Shown one piece after another: positions 22,727 through 34,013 of a DNA stretch of 64,000 nt (positions within the stretch are counted from its first letter, which is position 1; every line of letters begins with the position of its first letter). The stretch is from Cyclaneusma minus (taxonomy: Eukaryota > Ascomycota > Leotiomycetes > Marthamycetales > Marthamycetaceae): contig JAKZHN010000024.1 of NCBI GenBank assembly GCA_037179335.1, positions 124,001-188,000 on the forward strand. The letters run 5' to 3'. Under the pieces are notes generated by a model. That model searched no databases, was not told where the DNA came from, and was given only the letters and a program-made list of their open reading frames with translations. Position numbers and translations under genes: made by a program.

Positions 22727-24574
22727 CTAAACAAACTTACTCTTCTCAACGGTATACAAATCCACATACTCATCCACCGCCATATTCTCCAACTTCTTCG
22801 CATCATTATGCAACTCCACCAGCTCCTTAACCCTCGCCTCATCAAAATGATGTCCAATATGCCTCTTGAACTTCGCCAGAATCTCCGGCTTAGCCTCATC
22901 CCGTCTAAGTCTATGGCCCAGCGGCGCATCCACCACAATCTCCTCCAGCACCGTCCCATCATTCAGCACCACCGTCAGCGCATTGGGGATCGTTCGCATA
23001 TCCGGATTGTGGTAATCCTTGGTAAACTGCTCATCCTCCACACAGCGAATCTTCTGCCTCAAGCTCTCAACAAGCGGAGAGGTAGCAGCTTCGCCACCAT
23101 CGGTGTAATCGGTAGCTTCGAGACGGCCGAAGACAAGCATTACGGCACACATGTACTGCACGCAATGATCGCGATCGGCAAAGTTGTCCATGGGCTTGAA
23201 CTGCTTGTCGATAATGCGAATGCACGCTTCGTGCGTGCGACAGGTGATTTCCTTGATATCTTCCGCGCTCTTGCCCTGCTCCTTGAGCTGGTGGAAAATC
23301 CGCTTGCTGGCTTCGATGGCGGTCTGGGAGTGGAATTCGGCTGGATAGGAGACCTTGAAGAGCACGTTCTCCATCACGTATGATCCGTAAGGACGCTGGA
23401 ATTCAAACTTCTTGCCCTTGAACAACACGTCGTAGAAACCCCACACAGGGGCAGAAAGCACAGTCGGCACGCCGGCCTCGCCGCGCTGCACCTTCAGCAC
23501 GAGGTTAACGGCGCGCTGGCACGCATCACCCGCCGCCCACGATTTGCGCGACATGGTGTTGGGCGAGTGGCGGTAGGTACGAAGCGATTGGCCATCGACC
23601 CAGGCTTGGGACACGGCGTCAGCGGTTTGGCGTTCGTTCAGACCGAGCATCTTGGATACAACGGCAGCACTGGCTACTTTGACGAGCACGACGTGGTCGA
23701 GACCGACTTTGTTGTAGGAGTTTTCGAGAGCGAGACAGCCTTGAATTTCGTGGGCGCGGATCATGGCTTCGAGGACGTCTTTGATGGTGAGGATTTTGCC
23801 GTTTCCTAGCTTCTTGCCGCCCGCGCGGTTGGTGCGGGAGATCCAGTCGGCGACTGCTAGGATGGCGCCGAGATTGTCGGAGGGGTGGCTGTGAGGAGGG
23901 TTAGTTGGGGATTTTGAGGTATAGGCGCATAAGTGAAGAGGATGTAGCGAGACTTGGGCTGAGAATATGTGTCTGAGAGGTAGGCCAGAAATTCACAATT
24001 GTGCTTCATGGAAGACTCACCCCCATTCTGCCGCAAGCCAGCAGTCATTGTAATCCAGCCATCTGATCATCGCACCAATGTTGAATGCGCCATTGACGGG
24101 GTCCAGCTGAAAGTTTGTTCCCGGCACTTTCGTCCCATTAGGAACCACGGTCCCCTCAACAATCGGTCCCAGCAACTTTGTGCATTCCTTGAAGCGAAGA
24201 CCCTCAAGACCACATCCAAGGGTATCGAGGAGAATGTATCGGGCTGTGTCGAACTGAATTGAATGTTAGATCGGTTTTTATTGTTCGTTATCCTAAATAT
24301 TTTAGCAGGTACTTACAGCGAGCTCGGAGTCAATTGGCGTGTTGTGGACATAGCTAGCAATGTCCTTGATCTCAGGATCATAGCCCCGGCCTTCCGAAGG
24401 CATTGGAGCACCGGACTTGAGAGAAGACATGGTGGAGAAGGACTTGTACACAGGGCGGTAGGACGATGTGAGTTGTGCTCGTGAAGCTCTGAGAGCAAGA
24501 GGGGCAGCTCGAACAGCAGCGATTGGGCGTAGAGTTCGAGGAGCAGTGCGGAGAGATCGAGTGACTGCCGACAT
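22727..24574 (-). CDS. prpD: 2-methylcitrate dehydratase (PrpD family)
   Basis: This enzyme of the methylcitrate cycle converts 2-methylcitrate to 2-methyl-cis-aconitate during propionyl-CoA breakdown in mitochondria. The 550-residue model has three exons (24574-24317, 24253-24021, 23888-22727). Introns have GTAAGT/CAG and GTGAGT/CAG ends. Residues 1-48 are Arg/Ala/Ser-rich without acids, as expected of a mitochondrial presequence. PrpD-family words include ARYILLDTLGCGLEGL near 90, AEWGHPSDNLGAILAVADW near 155, NSYNKVGLDHVVLVKVAS, and the SWAAGDACQRAVNLVL helix. The length agrees with fungal homologues. No other methylcitrate-cycle gene is nearby. Confidence 0.92.
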
Positions 24575-25040
24575 CTTACAGTGAGAGGAGAGGGAGACAG
24601 ACAAAATGAGAAAAATTGAGATGGAGAATCTTTCCCCAGGGTTCAATTGCAATTGGAGCTTTTGAATCTCGGGATGTTTTGGAACAGAGAGTTCTGCTCA
24701 CCTTCCTTTACCCCTCCAGTCCGCGTAGAGCTGCTGCAGCGAAACAACCTCCCGCCTCGATCCGAAGACATCATATCCGCGGACACATAGCCGAGGTCGG
24801 GCTGCGGGTCAAAGCGCAGTTTGGGACAAAGACATCGGTTTAAGCACCATCGCAGTGAAACATATAAAAGAAGAGGCACGATTCTGTTCTCAAAGACGTC
24901 CAAAGCTAAGCCTCAAAATGAAACAACAAATTTCTCACCGAGTTCTTGTCCATTTCCAGATCTGGTTGCAGATATAAATAAATGCATGCAGCTTGCTCTT
25001 CGGCATCAAAAACTGCAAAACGGATGGTTAAAAAGCTGAT
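24575..25040. other. upstream region of the PrpD gene
   Basis: No gene is seen. This is the promoter and leader of the minus-strand PrpD gene and the 3' flank of the minus-strand tRNA. Confidence 0.4.
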
Positions 25041-25123
25041 CGCCCGAGGGGGGGCTCGAACCCCCAACCTTGAGATAATACTTCGTAAAAGTCTCACGCG
25101 CTAGCCAATTGTGCCACCCGGGC
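25041..25123 (-). tRNA. tRNA-Lys (TTT), intron-containing
   Basis: The reverse complement folds as a tRNA. The acceptor stem GCCCGGG pairs with CTCGGGC, followed by a G discriminator. The T arm is GGGGG-TTCGAGC-CCCCC. The anticodon stem TGAGA/TCTCA encloses CTTTTA plus about 9 intron bases and a closing A, which places TTT at positions 34-36. The D stem has one A-C mismatch. A run of five T follows on the minus strand, a Pol III terminator. The isotype is less sure than the gene. Confidence 0.8.
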
Positions 25124-26227
25124 CTTTCATCAGATTTGATTCGATGACAACTGGCCGTTTTTTCAGTAAATAAATTCTGGAATAACGTAAAACCAGCGCT
25201 GACAACGAAATTAAATAAGTGTCGGTATCAATTGTGCCAATAATGCGACTGTTTTGCTACGTCTAACTAAATAATCGAGTCCAGTGTGCACTGGGCAACC
25301 GGGAATTGCAGCACTAATTTGTAGCCCTTTATTGGCTACCAGAGAACAAAGAGATTTGGTAACCTAACTCTTTTTACGGTATGTGGGCAGCCGTGGCAGC
25401 CTTCTCAATCAAACACCTCCATCCGTCAGTTAACAATAGGAAATTCACGGGAAAAGGCTTGCGAACATCAATATCCCTTATGGCAATGGCAATGGCAATG
25501 GCAATAATGATAGCACCAAGGTTAAAGTGTACTCAAGCTAAAAGGGATGATCCGAGTGTTCAAAAGCTGTCCAAATGGCTGGGCAAAGACAGCAACAAGA
25601 CTCCAAACAACTCACTCCAAACAAAAGGCTCAGTCTCATGATGATTTGCTCGCACTTACTTCATTGGGATGGCCGGCCTTGGAGTTTGAGTCTTGCCAAA
25701 TCAACCATTGGACATGGTTGCCAGTCTCAGAAGAAAATGGCAAAATGGGGCTCAGAGTGCGTGTTCGTGACTGAGTATCTTCTCAACTCATCGTCATCAT
25801 CATCATCATGTCAATCACTGCAATGTGGCGGTTTTTATCGAGGGCGGTGCTACTCAGCGTGTTTCTATTCTACTGCTATCTCACATTTTCAATAGACTAC
25901 ATGTACCGCCAAATATCACAGCGCATCAGCACCCACCCATCGTCACACAGCCAGTTGTCGTTATTGCAACATTGAAGCCTCACAGCAACACCAACCACGC
26001 CGCAAAATGGTTCCCCAAATCCGACAAACCAATCCAGTAGCGAAAATAGCCACCTTCTTACAAACCGAGCGATCAAGTTAAATCTCGACGTCCGTGGCTC
26101 TCGCTTCAACCTATTGACCTGGCCCGTGGGTGGATCCCCGGGGGCCGATTCGGAGCACACAGACTTCATCAACAACTTGAAGGGAAGTTAAAAAAAAAAA
26201 TGGTGCAAAGAACCGAGAAAAAAGATT
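25124..26227. other. intergenic, simple repeats only
   Basis: No gene is supported. It contains a short (atggca)n tract at 25479-25506 and (atc)n at 25791-25809. Confidence 0.4.
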
Positions 26228-26314
26228 GGAGGAGCAGGGGATTGAACCCTGGACTTCATGCAGTCATCTTGATAACAATGCAAAGCAGGCACTCTACCAC
26301 TGAGTTACACCCCC
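26228..26314 (-). tRNA. tRNA-Ala (TGC), intron-containing, imperfect stems
   Basis: The reverse complement has a D arm ACTC/GAGT, an anticodon loop TTTGCA giving TGC, an intron of about 16 bases after position 37, and a T arm CAGGG-TTCAATC-CCCTG. The acceptor stem (GGGGGTG with CTCCTCC) has one T-T mismatch and one G-T pair. The anticodon stem (CCTGC with GCATG) has one C-T mismatch. A run of six T follows as terminator. It may be functional or beginning to decay. Confidence 0.75.
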
Positions 26315-26950
26315 TGTAAAGATTATACAATTTTCGACCGGATTAGCCATTATGAAGTCCAGCCCACAGCCGATTTCGCAACTTTGCTATTGATTTTCTT
26401 GAGATTTAAGTGAGATCCGGATTTGAGATTGAAACATCTTGTTCGCGCTATCAATTGTCAAAGTTACTAATCAATGGCGTTTGCTATATGTTTCATAGCC
26501 TAAGTTTCGAAGATATCGAAGTTTGAACGTGGTAAGTTTTGGTGTGAAATGTGCAACTGTGATGTCCGGCTTCAGGCCGATTTTGCAACTTCGATGGCGA
26601 CACAGGACACCCAAAGAATGAAACGAAGACCTGCTGGCAGCCCAATTCAAGTTCGTAGGTACACTACATTGTATTCTGTGCCAAGTATTCATATTCCCAG
26701 TGTCAGCCGACCGGGACGATCCAACAGCATTTCTCTTCCTAGCAGCCAACCTTTTCGGACTCAAGCTACATGAATGATATTGCCCAGTGACCTGTCTTCG
26801 GGCTTCGGCTATCAGTTAAAAAATTGTATATTTCCATTTCCAGCAAGCTGGCTCAAACGTTGTGGCCATCACTCTCGTTGCCGTTCATGGAATCGCAATC
26901 TTTGGTAAGAAGTAAGCGATTCCGCAAGCTTTTATTCATCAACAAACCAA
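26315..26950. other. intergenic between tRNA genes
   Basis: No gene is seen. The stretch contains only short open frames. Confidence 0.4.
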
Positions 26951-27045
26951 GCGGCTTTAGCTCACTTGGGAGAGCGCCAGACTGAAGTCAAACTTCAGAT
27001 CACTAGATTATCTGGAGGCACTGTGTTCGATCCACAGAAGCCGCA
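26951..27045 (+). tRNA. tRNA-Phe (GAA), intron-containing
   Basis: The acceptor stem GCGGCTT pairs perfectly with AAGCCGC at 27038-27044. The D arm is GCTC/GAGC. The anticodon stem CCAGA/TCTGG encloses CTGAAG, so the anticodon is GAA. An intron of 22 bases (26988-27009) follows position 37. The T arm is CTGTG-TTCGATC-CACAG. All stems are intact. Confidence 0.92.
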
Positions 27046-30000
27046 CAATCTGCGAGTCGGGGTTCACTCTGATCTACTGAACACCTTTTTTGCCATTTTT
27101 CAGTTTTTTTTTTTGCTCCAAAATTCCATGTAGGCAGGCCTCAGGTGGTCGAAGCGGCGACAGGGGACGGATAGTGATGGTGTGCGTGGTGGTGGCCGGG
27201 TAGTGTTTGTTGCAGTGGTGATATGCGGATGGACTTGCTGCGCTGTCTCGAAGGATGGGAAGGTCGAGACTGAGGCGGCGCTGGAGCAAAGCTGGCAGCT
27301 GGAGATCGAGGGAGAGATGTCTCCGAACTCCGAGGTTGCCGGAAGCGGTCTTTCTAAGCACGAGGATGGGCAGAGCACGGATGATGGATTCCAGGCGGGG
27401 GTTCAATGGATGGCTGGAGAAGTCGAAGACGGGAGAGTATAAGCAAGTTCTGGAGACTGTCAAAGTGGCAGAAGACTTGTGGAAGCTTGACGGTACGCTG
27501 AATGTGTTCGAGTCCGGAGAAGGGCGGCTGATGGAGGAGATGCGTGCTCGAGGTTGGAGAGGGCGTTTTGATGGATGCGAAATATGACAATATGCTGCCT
27601 GCCCGAGAGCTTCAAACTGAGGGAGAGCGTCGCCCGTATTGTGTAGTCGCTTAGCAGGGAAAGGCCAATTCTGTACAAATCTTTGAACTGAGAGGTCACG
27701 CCAGCGGTGGAAGACATCGTGCCGAGGAAAATCAAGATCTTGATGGCTTGGCTTCTGCAACGGGCAGGTTCCTAAAGAGATACTCCCACATGTTGGGACT
27801 CACCTTTCATATTCACATGGTACAAGTGATTGGATCTTCTGATGAACTGACTGCTCTGCTGTACACGAATCTTCGGTTTGAGGCTTTTCACAAGCAGATG
27901 TGGCGTATCTGGGTTGTTCCCCGCGCTTCTCACGGCTTGCTCTGCGCGTTGTTCTTCTGGGATTGAGATTACGCGTCTGCTGCGGGCAACGTGTACCTGC
28001 CCGTTTGGGGTGACGAGCCTCTGTCAACCCTGTCTGGGGTCAAGTTGATTCCTTCAGCAACGATTGAAGTTGAAACTTGGAGCCGCTGTGGGGAACCCTG
28101 GCCGCGTACCCCAGAGTACGTAACTACCGTACACTTTGGTGTTTTTCCGTGATGGCCAAGCCGGAGAGATCTGGGCTGTGTTGTTGAAGCAGAAACATGA
28201 TGCACGCAGCACAGCGGAAGACGACATATCGGAAAAACAAGATGGAATTGTAGCTATCCTGGAGTTTCATACATGCATCTGCAACGACGGGCCAAGAACA
28301 ACGGATATTAAAAGGAAAGGCTCGCTTACGTTTCCACCTTCTTGTCCAGATGAAAGCCAGGTTATGTTCCTGGTGCATGAATTTTCATCTAAATAAAGAG
28401 AGCCAAGAGTTGTTTGCTCGCCCCTCGCATTTTGCAAAGCTTGATAGCGGGCTCGATGGGATTGTCGATTCAGGCTCGTGAAACGCTGCCATCAAATGTG
28501 CATGTTGACGAAGAATAATGGGTCTGCCACGCCTCCAGCTTGGTGATGCTTCTCCGGTTCTTTGGTTTCTTTTTTTCAGCCCAACCTCAGTGTTCATGGC
28601 CAATTGCGACATCCCGATTGAAAAAGTTGAACTGCAAGGATTTCGTTCCTTGCGGTCAACCCACCAGAGCATTTACCACGATGCCAACTGACTTTGGGCA
28701 TGAGTAGCGGAAGCCATTCTAGAACAATCCACCGGCTTTGGCCTACCCTTTGAGATGGTCGCACAGGCCAAAACCCCAAGGCATCTTGAGTTGTCGCCAT
28801 CAATATCGGTGAGAAGGTCTCACTCGCCCGACGATGGCGTTTTTTCAGTCCCTGGGGCCTGGATCCGACTTTGCGACATCGCTCCATGTCTCAAAGCTTC
28901 ATCATTGAAGTGTCCGACGCCAAGCTACCGGCAAAATGGGAGATGAGAAGGTCGAATTCGCTCGATTTTGCCAAAAACACTCTTGGCCTTGCGGACCGGG
29001 GACGTAGTTCAACGCTGGCGGCTGGGGCCCAGGCGTTAAATGTCGTGGATGAAGCTCCACCTGCCCTGCCCAGAAAAAGGCTGCTTGGCATCAGCAAGCC
29101 AGCCGGCTGGGCACTCGAGTCGGTTGGCGGGGAGCGCTTAGTCTGACGCGGAGGCCGCGTACACACCGGCACAGCTGTCGACATTGTCAAAGTGAGATCA
29201 TCGGTGGATCTTTCCCCAGTCGGCGTTCTCATGGAATTCGGCCTGTTCGGCTCGGCGAGGGGAGCATGTGGAGATGGGAGGGAGGATGCTTGTTGAGCAC
29301 GGTCAACATCAATGTTTTCGGTTCATTGATGTTCAGCAGAGTTCGAAGATCGCGGTTCGTGCCGGCCCATCAATGTTTTCCGGGATGTATGCTCGTATTA
29401 ACTCGACCCCTCCGTCTGTGCATTAGGCATAATAGAAAGAATATAATGTTGGTGATCGGGGGCCTTAATTGAAAACAATCAACAGAGTGCAAACGAGCCA
29501 CAGTTTTATAAAGTAGTGGGGCCGCACGGATGGCGCTAGGAACTTATTTACCCCGGCCTCCGGCAGCTGTAGTTGCTGACCAAAGACCCGTTTCTGAATG
29601 GAGTCGTGCCCACTCCCCACCGCTCCCCGAAGCAATTGCTGAAAGCTAAAATCATCGTCAGCTTCAACCTTCTGCCTCTTTCAGCATATTCGAGTTGGCG
29701 GTCTGCTAAGGTACACTCCCAATTCGGCAATCCTTTTGGTCAGGGGAAGTTCAGCTGACTACTTCTCCCATACATACTCTTGATCTCAAGCTTCAAGATT
29801 CCACTGAATCGGGCTCTGGAAATTTTGACTTTGGTCCTAGCCCATTTAATGTTCCAGCCTGATGATAATACAAACGGGGCCGGGGAGACCAACCTACATG
29901 TATGTTAACCGCCGTCAACCGCTGCATTGACGAATCCCATATCAGCTAAGCCATCATCAAGTGGGCAATTAAGTTGATAGGGCCGACGCGTCACTACTTT

Positions 30001-30440
30001 GACCCTCCAGTCTATGTCCTCCGCATTTCTCTTTGGGGGTTCTTGGCGCTTGTGCCTTGCAGAACTACACCACATAGCCCCACACGCGCAGGGCCCTGGG
30101 CCAGGGTCCGTCTCATGCGATCTGACAACTCTGAAGTTCTCGAACGACAAGGGGCCTTGCCTGACCTTGACACTTGACAGCTGCCAAATAACCTCTCATA
30201 TGCTTCGAATTACGGAAAGGTGGGTACGGTGTGGCTACACAGTGGCTGTAGCTTAGCTTCCTTTCGTTTCTACTGCTATGTTGTTTCCGGGGTTGCTATT
30301 GCGTGTACGGATGTCTTGCCGATATCAAGCTACGGCCAAAGAATCCCAGAAACGAATTCCTCCTATCAGCGTCCATTCAATGCAAACAACGGGGAATGCC
30401 GTGATACTAGAGAACCTCACATGCTTGTTGTGAGGATGGA
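27046..30440. other. long intergenic stretch, no gene supported
   Basis: About 3.4 kb without a convincing gene. The longest open frame (minus strand, 27074-27760) is low in recognisable content and has no splice-supported partner. Short frames elsewhere look like chance. Confidence 0.4.
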
Positions 30441-30446
30441 TATAAA
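30441..30446 (+). promoter_or_regulatory. TATA box candidate
   Basis: TATAAA lies 104 bases before the start codon of the dioxygenase-like gene, with C/T-rich sequence and CAAACATC between. Position and context fit a core promoter of a highly expressed fungal gene. Confidence 0.45.
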
Positions 30447-30544
30447 GAAGTCATAATCTCCTTCTCCCATTGCTTCTCACCACGCTCTGTCAAACATCTA
30501 CACTCCTTCGAGACTCCTTTCCAAAGACACCTCGAACCGCCAAC

Positions 30545-31938
30545 ATGGTCAACTTCATCAAGCTCGCCGCTGCCCTCAGCGCTGCCTCCGTTGCAGTCGC
30601 CCACCCCGGTCACGAGGCCGAGGAGCGTGCCCACGCTCTCGCCAGCCGCGATGTCCGCCAACTCACTGCCCGCAAGTTCGGTGACTGCCAGGACCAGCTC
30701 AAGAAGCGCGGTCACGTTGAGCGTGCTCAGAAGCGTCGTGCTGCCCTTGCTCACAAGGAGCGTGCTGCCCGCAAGAAGCGTGCTGTCGATGGTATGTCAC
30801 TCCATCATGATCCTCATGTCTCCTTTCCGGATATATGTCACATGATACTAACAAACATATCCAGCCCCTTACCTCAAGGTCCGCGCCAGCGTTGGCAACG
30901 ACACCGATGTTGTCCTCGCCACTGACCACGAGGGCTCCATCAACGGCTCTATCGCCATGGTTGACGAGAGCATTGCCTTCACTGGCAACTCTTCCTGCGT
31001 CCTCTTCAACGAGGGTGAGGTCGGACCTTTCTGGGTTCTCGGCGAGTACCTTCGCTCTGACCTCCGCGAGGATGTTGACGGTATCGACATCGTGACTGAC
31101 GTCCAGTTCTACGACGTCAACACTTGCGAGCCCATCTCTGGTACCGAGTCCGGTGCTTACTGGGATGTGTGGAACGCCAACGCCACCGGTGTCTACTCCG
31201 GTGTCCAGGGCTCCGGCAACGCCGGCGGCGCTGACCTCCTCAACACCACCTGGCTCCGTGGTATTGTCCAGCTCGACGAGGAGGGAGTCGGACAAGTTAC
31301 GACCAAGTACCCCGGATACTACGCCGGCCGCACCAACCACATGCACGTGATCCTCCACCTCAACGCCACCGTCCTTCCCAACAACACCCTCACCGGTGGC
31401 CAGATCGCCCACACCGGTAACTTCTTCTGGGACCAGTCCCTCAACGACGAGGTCGCCCAGATCTACCCCTACACCCTCAACACCGCCGACGTGACCACCA
31501 ACGCTGAGGACCACGTCTTCGCTCTGCAAGAGACCACCGACACCACCTCCGACCCCGTCTTCAACTACGTCCTCCTCGGTGACTCCGTCGCTGACGGTCT
31601 CTTCCTCTGGATCGACGTCGGCATCGACACCTCCGCCTCCTACACTGACAGCTACGCCGCCTACCTGACCGCTGACGGCGGTGTCAGCACCAGCTCCAGT
31701 TAGATTGCGACTCTCATTTGAGTTCTCTCAAGACTTTTAATCGTTTTTCTTTAAGGTGCGAATGACATTTGGCGAGTTCAACGAGCCTCAAACCATTGTT
31801 GAGACTCGGACGTGGTGAACTCGAAGTCCTGCCGAGAATCTGACCAACACATCCTGGAAACATTTTGCTGACTTGTGATCAATAGGCTCTTCTGGCGGCG
31901 GTGGACCCGGTGGTGCTGGTGGCGCCGGCCCCTTCTAA
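30545..31938 (+). CDS. secreted intradiol ring-cleavage dioxygenase-like protein
   Basis: This is an extracellular relative of catechol/protocatechuate 3,4-dioxygenases, which cleave aromatic diols with a non-haem Fe(III). Exon 1 (30545-30791) codes for a signal peptide (to about VAVAHPG) and a basic propeptide ending in KKR, a likely Kex2 site. Exon 2 starts at 30865. Candidate iron ligands are Y144 (GEYLRS), Y234 or Y235 (PGYYAGR), H241 and H243 (HMH), the arrangement known for the family. If unspliced, the frame stops at 31703. A GTTAGA donor at 31699 and a TAG acceptor at 31885 with a CTGAC branch site would instead add a short GGGGPGGAGGAGPF tail ending at 31938. I prefer the longer form, since such Gly-rich tails are common in this family. 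Confidence 0.82.
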
Positions 31939-32487
31939 GGAGTATGATGGTGTTTGGGGGAGTTGCATAGCGCTTGCAAAAGTTGGTCGAGTTTTTGGTT
32001 GAGACGAGGGTGGATCTGCTGGGATTTCTTTCTCCGCTGCTGCTCCTTTGTTTATGCCGCTTTTTGAAGATGTACATATTTCCGGGTCGAGCTGTATATA
32101 TCTTATCGCCCGTCTACATTGCTGTTTCGTGTTGTGACATCTTTGGTACCCTGGTTGTATGAACACGCGCTAGGGTAACCGACCAGCCGTCGAGTGACTT
32201 CCTTCGAGTACATGCAACTTGATTTCGATATGCGCGAGACAGGCTAGAATCTGGGGAGGAGTGATTGAAGTGATTGAAGTGATTGATTCCACACCGCCAA
32301 TGAATTCGATCTCCGTAGGTGGCTGGGATGTGCGGCGGCGGACGCCCGTGCTTTGGACTAGATCTTGCAGAAGTACTTTACGCGTCGACGCGTCGCTCGA
32401 CGCGTAAAGGCTTGCTTCCTGCTTCCACTGCTCGGCTGTAACAATGGCATCAGGTACTTAATTTTTCTCCACATCATTCTCTCGCAA
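31939..32487. other. intergenic with a palindrome of ACGCGT boxes
   Basis: No gene is seen. A near-perfect palindrome at 32376-32409 is listed separately. Three direct copies of gattgaagt-like words lie at 32262-32286. Confidence 0.45.
32376..32409. promoter_or_regulatory. palindrome with three ACGCGT boxes
   Basis: Arms of 13 bp (ctttacgcgtcga and its complement) flank an 8-bp loop. ACGCGT occurs at 32380, 32388 and 32400. ACGCGT is the MCB element bound by the fungal MBF cell-cycle factor. It lies about 100 bases before the first member of the tandem gene array. Confidence 0.5.
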
Positions 32488-33121
32488 TTCAAGCATTGGC
32501 TGAAGAAAGCTACTGAGAAGCAGCTGGTTACCGCTTGTCAGAATCTTCAGGAAGTCACTGATGATAGAGATGCAGCTTTTGCAGATATCCAGGGAGCTTT
32601 TCGTGAAAGGGATGAAGCTGTTGAGAAAATGATGAAAGCGTTTGCGGAACGAGATGAGGCTGTTAAGAAGAGGGATCAGACGATGGCAGAGAAAGCGGAG
32701 GTTTTTGCCGAGAGGAATGAAGCACTTGCAGAGAATGATAAGGTTCTTGCAGAAGGGACGAGTCTTGGGAAATGGAGCTTTTGAAAAATGGGGCGAAGAG
32801 AGGGACGGAGTTCTTGAAGAAAACGACCAGGCCCGTGCTCGTGTACGAAGGGACGAAGCTCTTGCGGATCTACGTGGAGCTTTTGCGGAGATGGATAAAG
32901 CTCTCCAACGAATAACCAAAGCTTTTCGCGCACAAGAAAGAGCTATTGACGAGAGGCGTTATGCTCCAAGCTTCTTCTACCCTTACTGACCATTTATCTC
33001 AGCTGTTCCTTGTATCAATTCCCAATCGATTACTTCACTCCCATCATGTGTTAAGCGAGTCCATGAAAATTCGACGACTGCCCCAGAAGATGGTGGCCGG
33101 GATGCCAAAAGGAGAGGATGA
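32488..33121 (+). pseudogene. array copy 1: coiled-coil protein remnant, frameshifted
   Basis: This is a broken member of the local gene family. The sequence codes for a charged coiled coil made of repeats such as AFAERDEAV and VFAERNEAL. Near 32760-32785 the frame breaks by one base: the first frame stops at 32784 while the next continues GAFEKWGEERDGVLEENDQ. A phase-1 intron (32958-33002, with a CTGAC branch site and CAG acceptor) leads to a last exon ending KRRG at 33121. The last exon (VPCI... CVKRVHEN) aligns with the other copies. I cannot find an N-terminal exon, so the 5' end is uncertain. Function is unknown. Confidence 0.6.
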
Positions 33122-33261
33122 GAGAGCTTGCAAAAGTGGATTGCTTTCTTTCTCTGCGCGCTATATTGCTTACGTCGGTTTTTCAAAAATACCTATATAT
33201 ATTTCGGAAATCGCAAAATCGCATCTGCAGTTTTAAAATCGCGTACAAATTATGCATATTT

Positions 33262-33743
33262 ACGAGAGGGAGTTATTGCAAAGCGAAATCAAGCCCATGC
33301 AGAGATGAATAAAGCTCGCCCAGACAGGGACGGGACGCTTGTACAGAGGGAGAAAGCTCTTGCAGACTCAAATAGAGCTCGTCTTGAAACAGAAGAAGTG
33401 TCTAGAGAGCTCATGGAACGCTCTTTGCAGTACCTTCGACGACTCGAAGAAAACGTTATAAGAATCTCTGAAGCTTGGAATGATGAACATCCTCAAGCTC
33501 TGGAAAAGATGCCTGATGCTCTTTCAAGAGCTCTTCGCAATAGTGAGGCTCTGGCTGCTTGTGAGTTCAAAGCCAAGCCCCTTCTTCCCTTGCTGACCAT
33601 TTACTTCAGCTGTTTCTTGCGTCGAGGCCGGATCCTCCAACCCTTTGCTCCATTCCTGCATCAAGCGAAAGGCGGGCGACGAGAATTTAACGTCTTCCGA
33701 TGTCCAAAAACATGTTGAACCGGAAGCTAAAAGGAGAAGATGA
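33262..33743 (+). pseudogene. array copy 2: coiled-coil protein fragment
   Basis: A second family member lacking the N-terminal domain. The frame codes for a coiled coil (QREKALADSNRARLETEE and similar) and then LQYLRRLEENVIRISEAW. A phase-1 intron (33561-33609, GTGAGT, CTGAC, CAG) joins it to a last exon reading VSCVEAGSS and CIKRKAGDEN and ending EPEAKRRR at 33743. The intron sits at the same place and phase as in the neighbouring copies, and its 3' half resembles theirs. No in-frame start with an N-terminal domain is seen. It may be a fragment or may be expressed as a short protein. Confidence 0.55.
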
Positions 33744-34013
33744 AAAGGTTTTGATTGCGGAGTGCGACCTGCTTGGATTGTGGTATTCTTTTGACGGAGC
33801 TTGGCGGTATATAGCCATCAACAACATGTATTTCGACGTTTCTTTTCGAGTTCCCTGAGAATTGTCATCCTCCTACACGGAAAGGTTCTGATGATTGATT
33901 GGTGCGGATGCGCACGCGTTCTGAACTCTATCTCGCCGCCCCTCAGTACTCGCGCGTCGTGAACTCGTGAAGGCTCAGGAAACGACTACCTCTCCCCCAT
34001 CATACCGCGCCCG

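Noticed and set aside
27074..27760. 228-residue minus-strand open frame
   Set aside because: No recognisable domain, mixed low-complexity content, no splice-supported extension; likely chance.
30699..31529. 276-residue minus-strand frame
   Set aside because: Antisense shadow of the dioxygenase-like gene, caused by strong codon bias.
32444..32493. Short first exon (ATGGCATCAG) plus 40-nt intron for array copy 1
   Set aside because: The join does not keep the coiled-coil frame, and the intron would lack a branch site.
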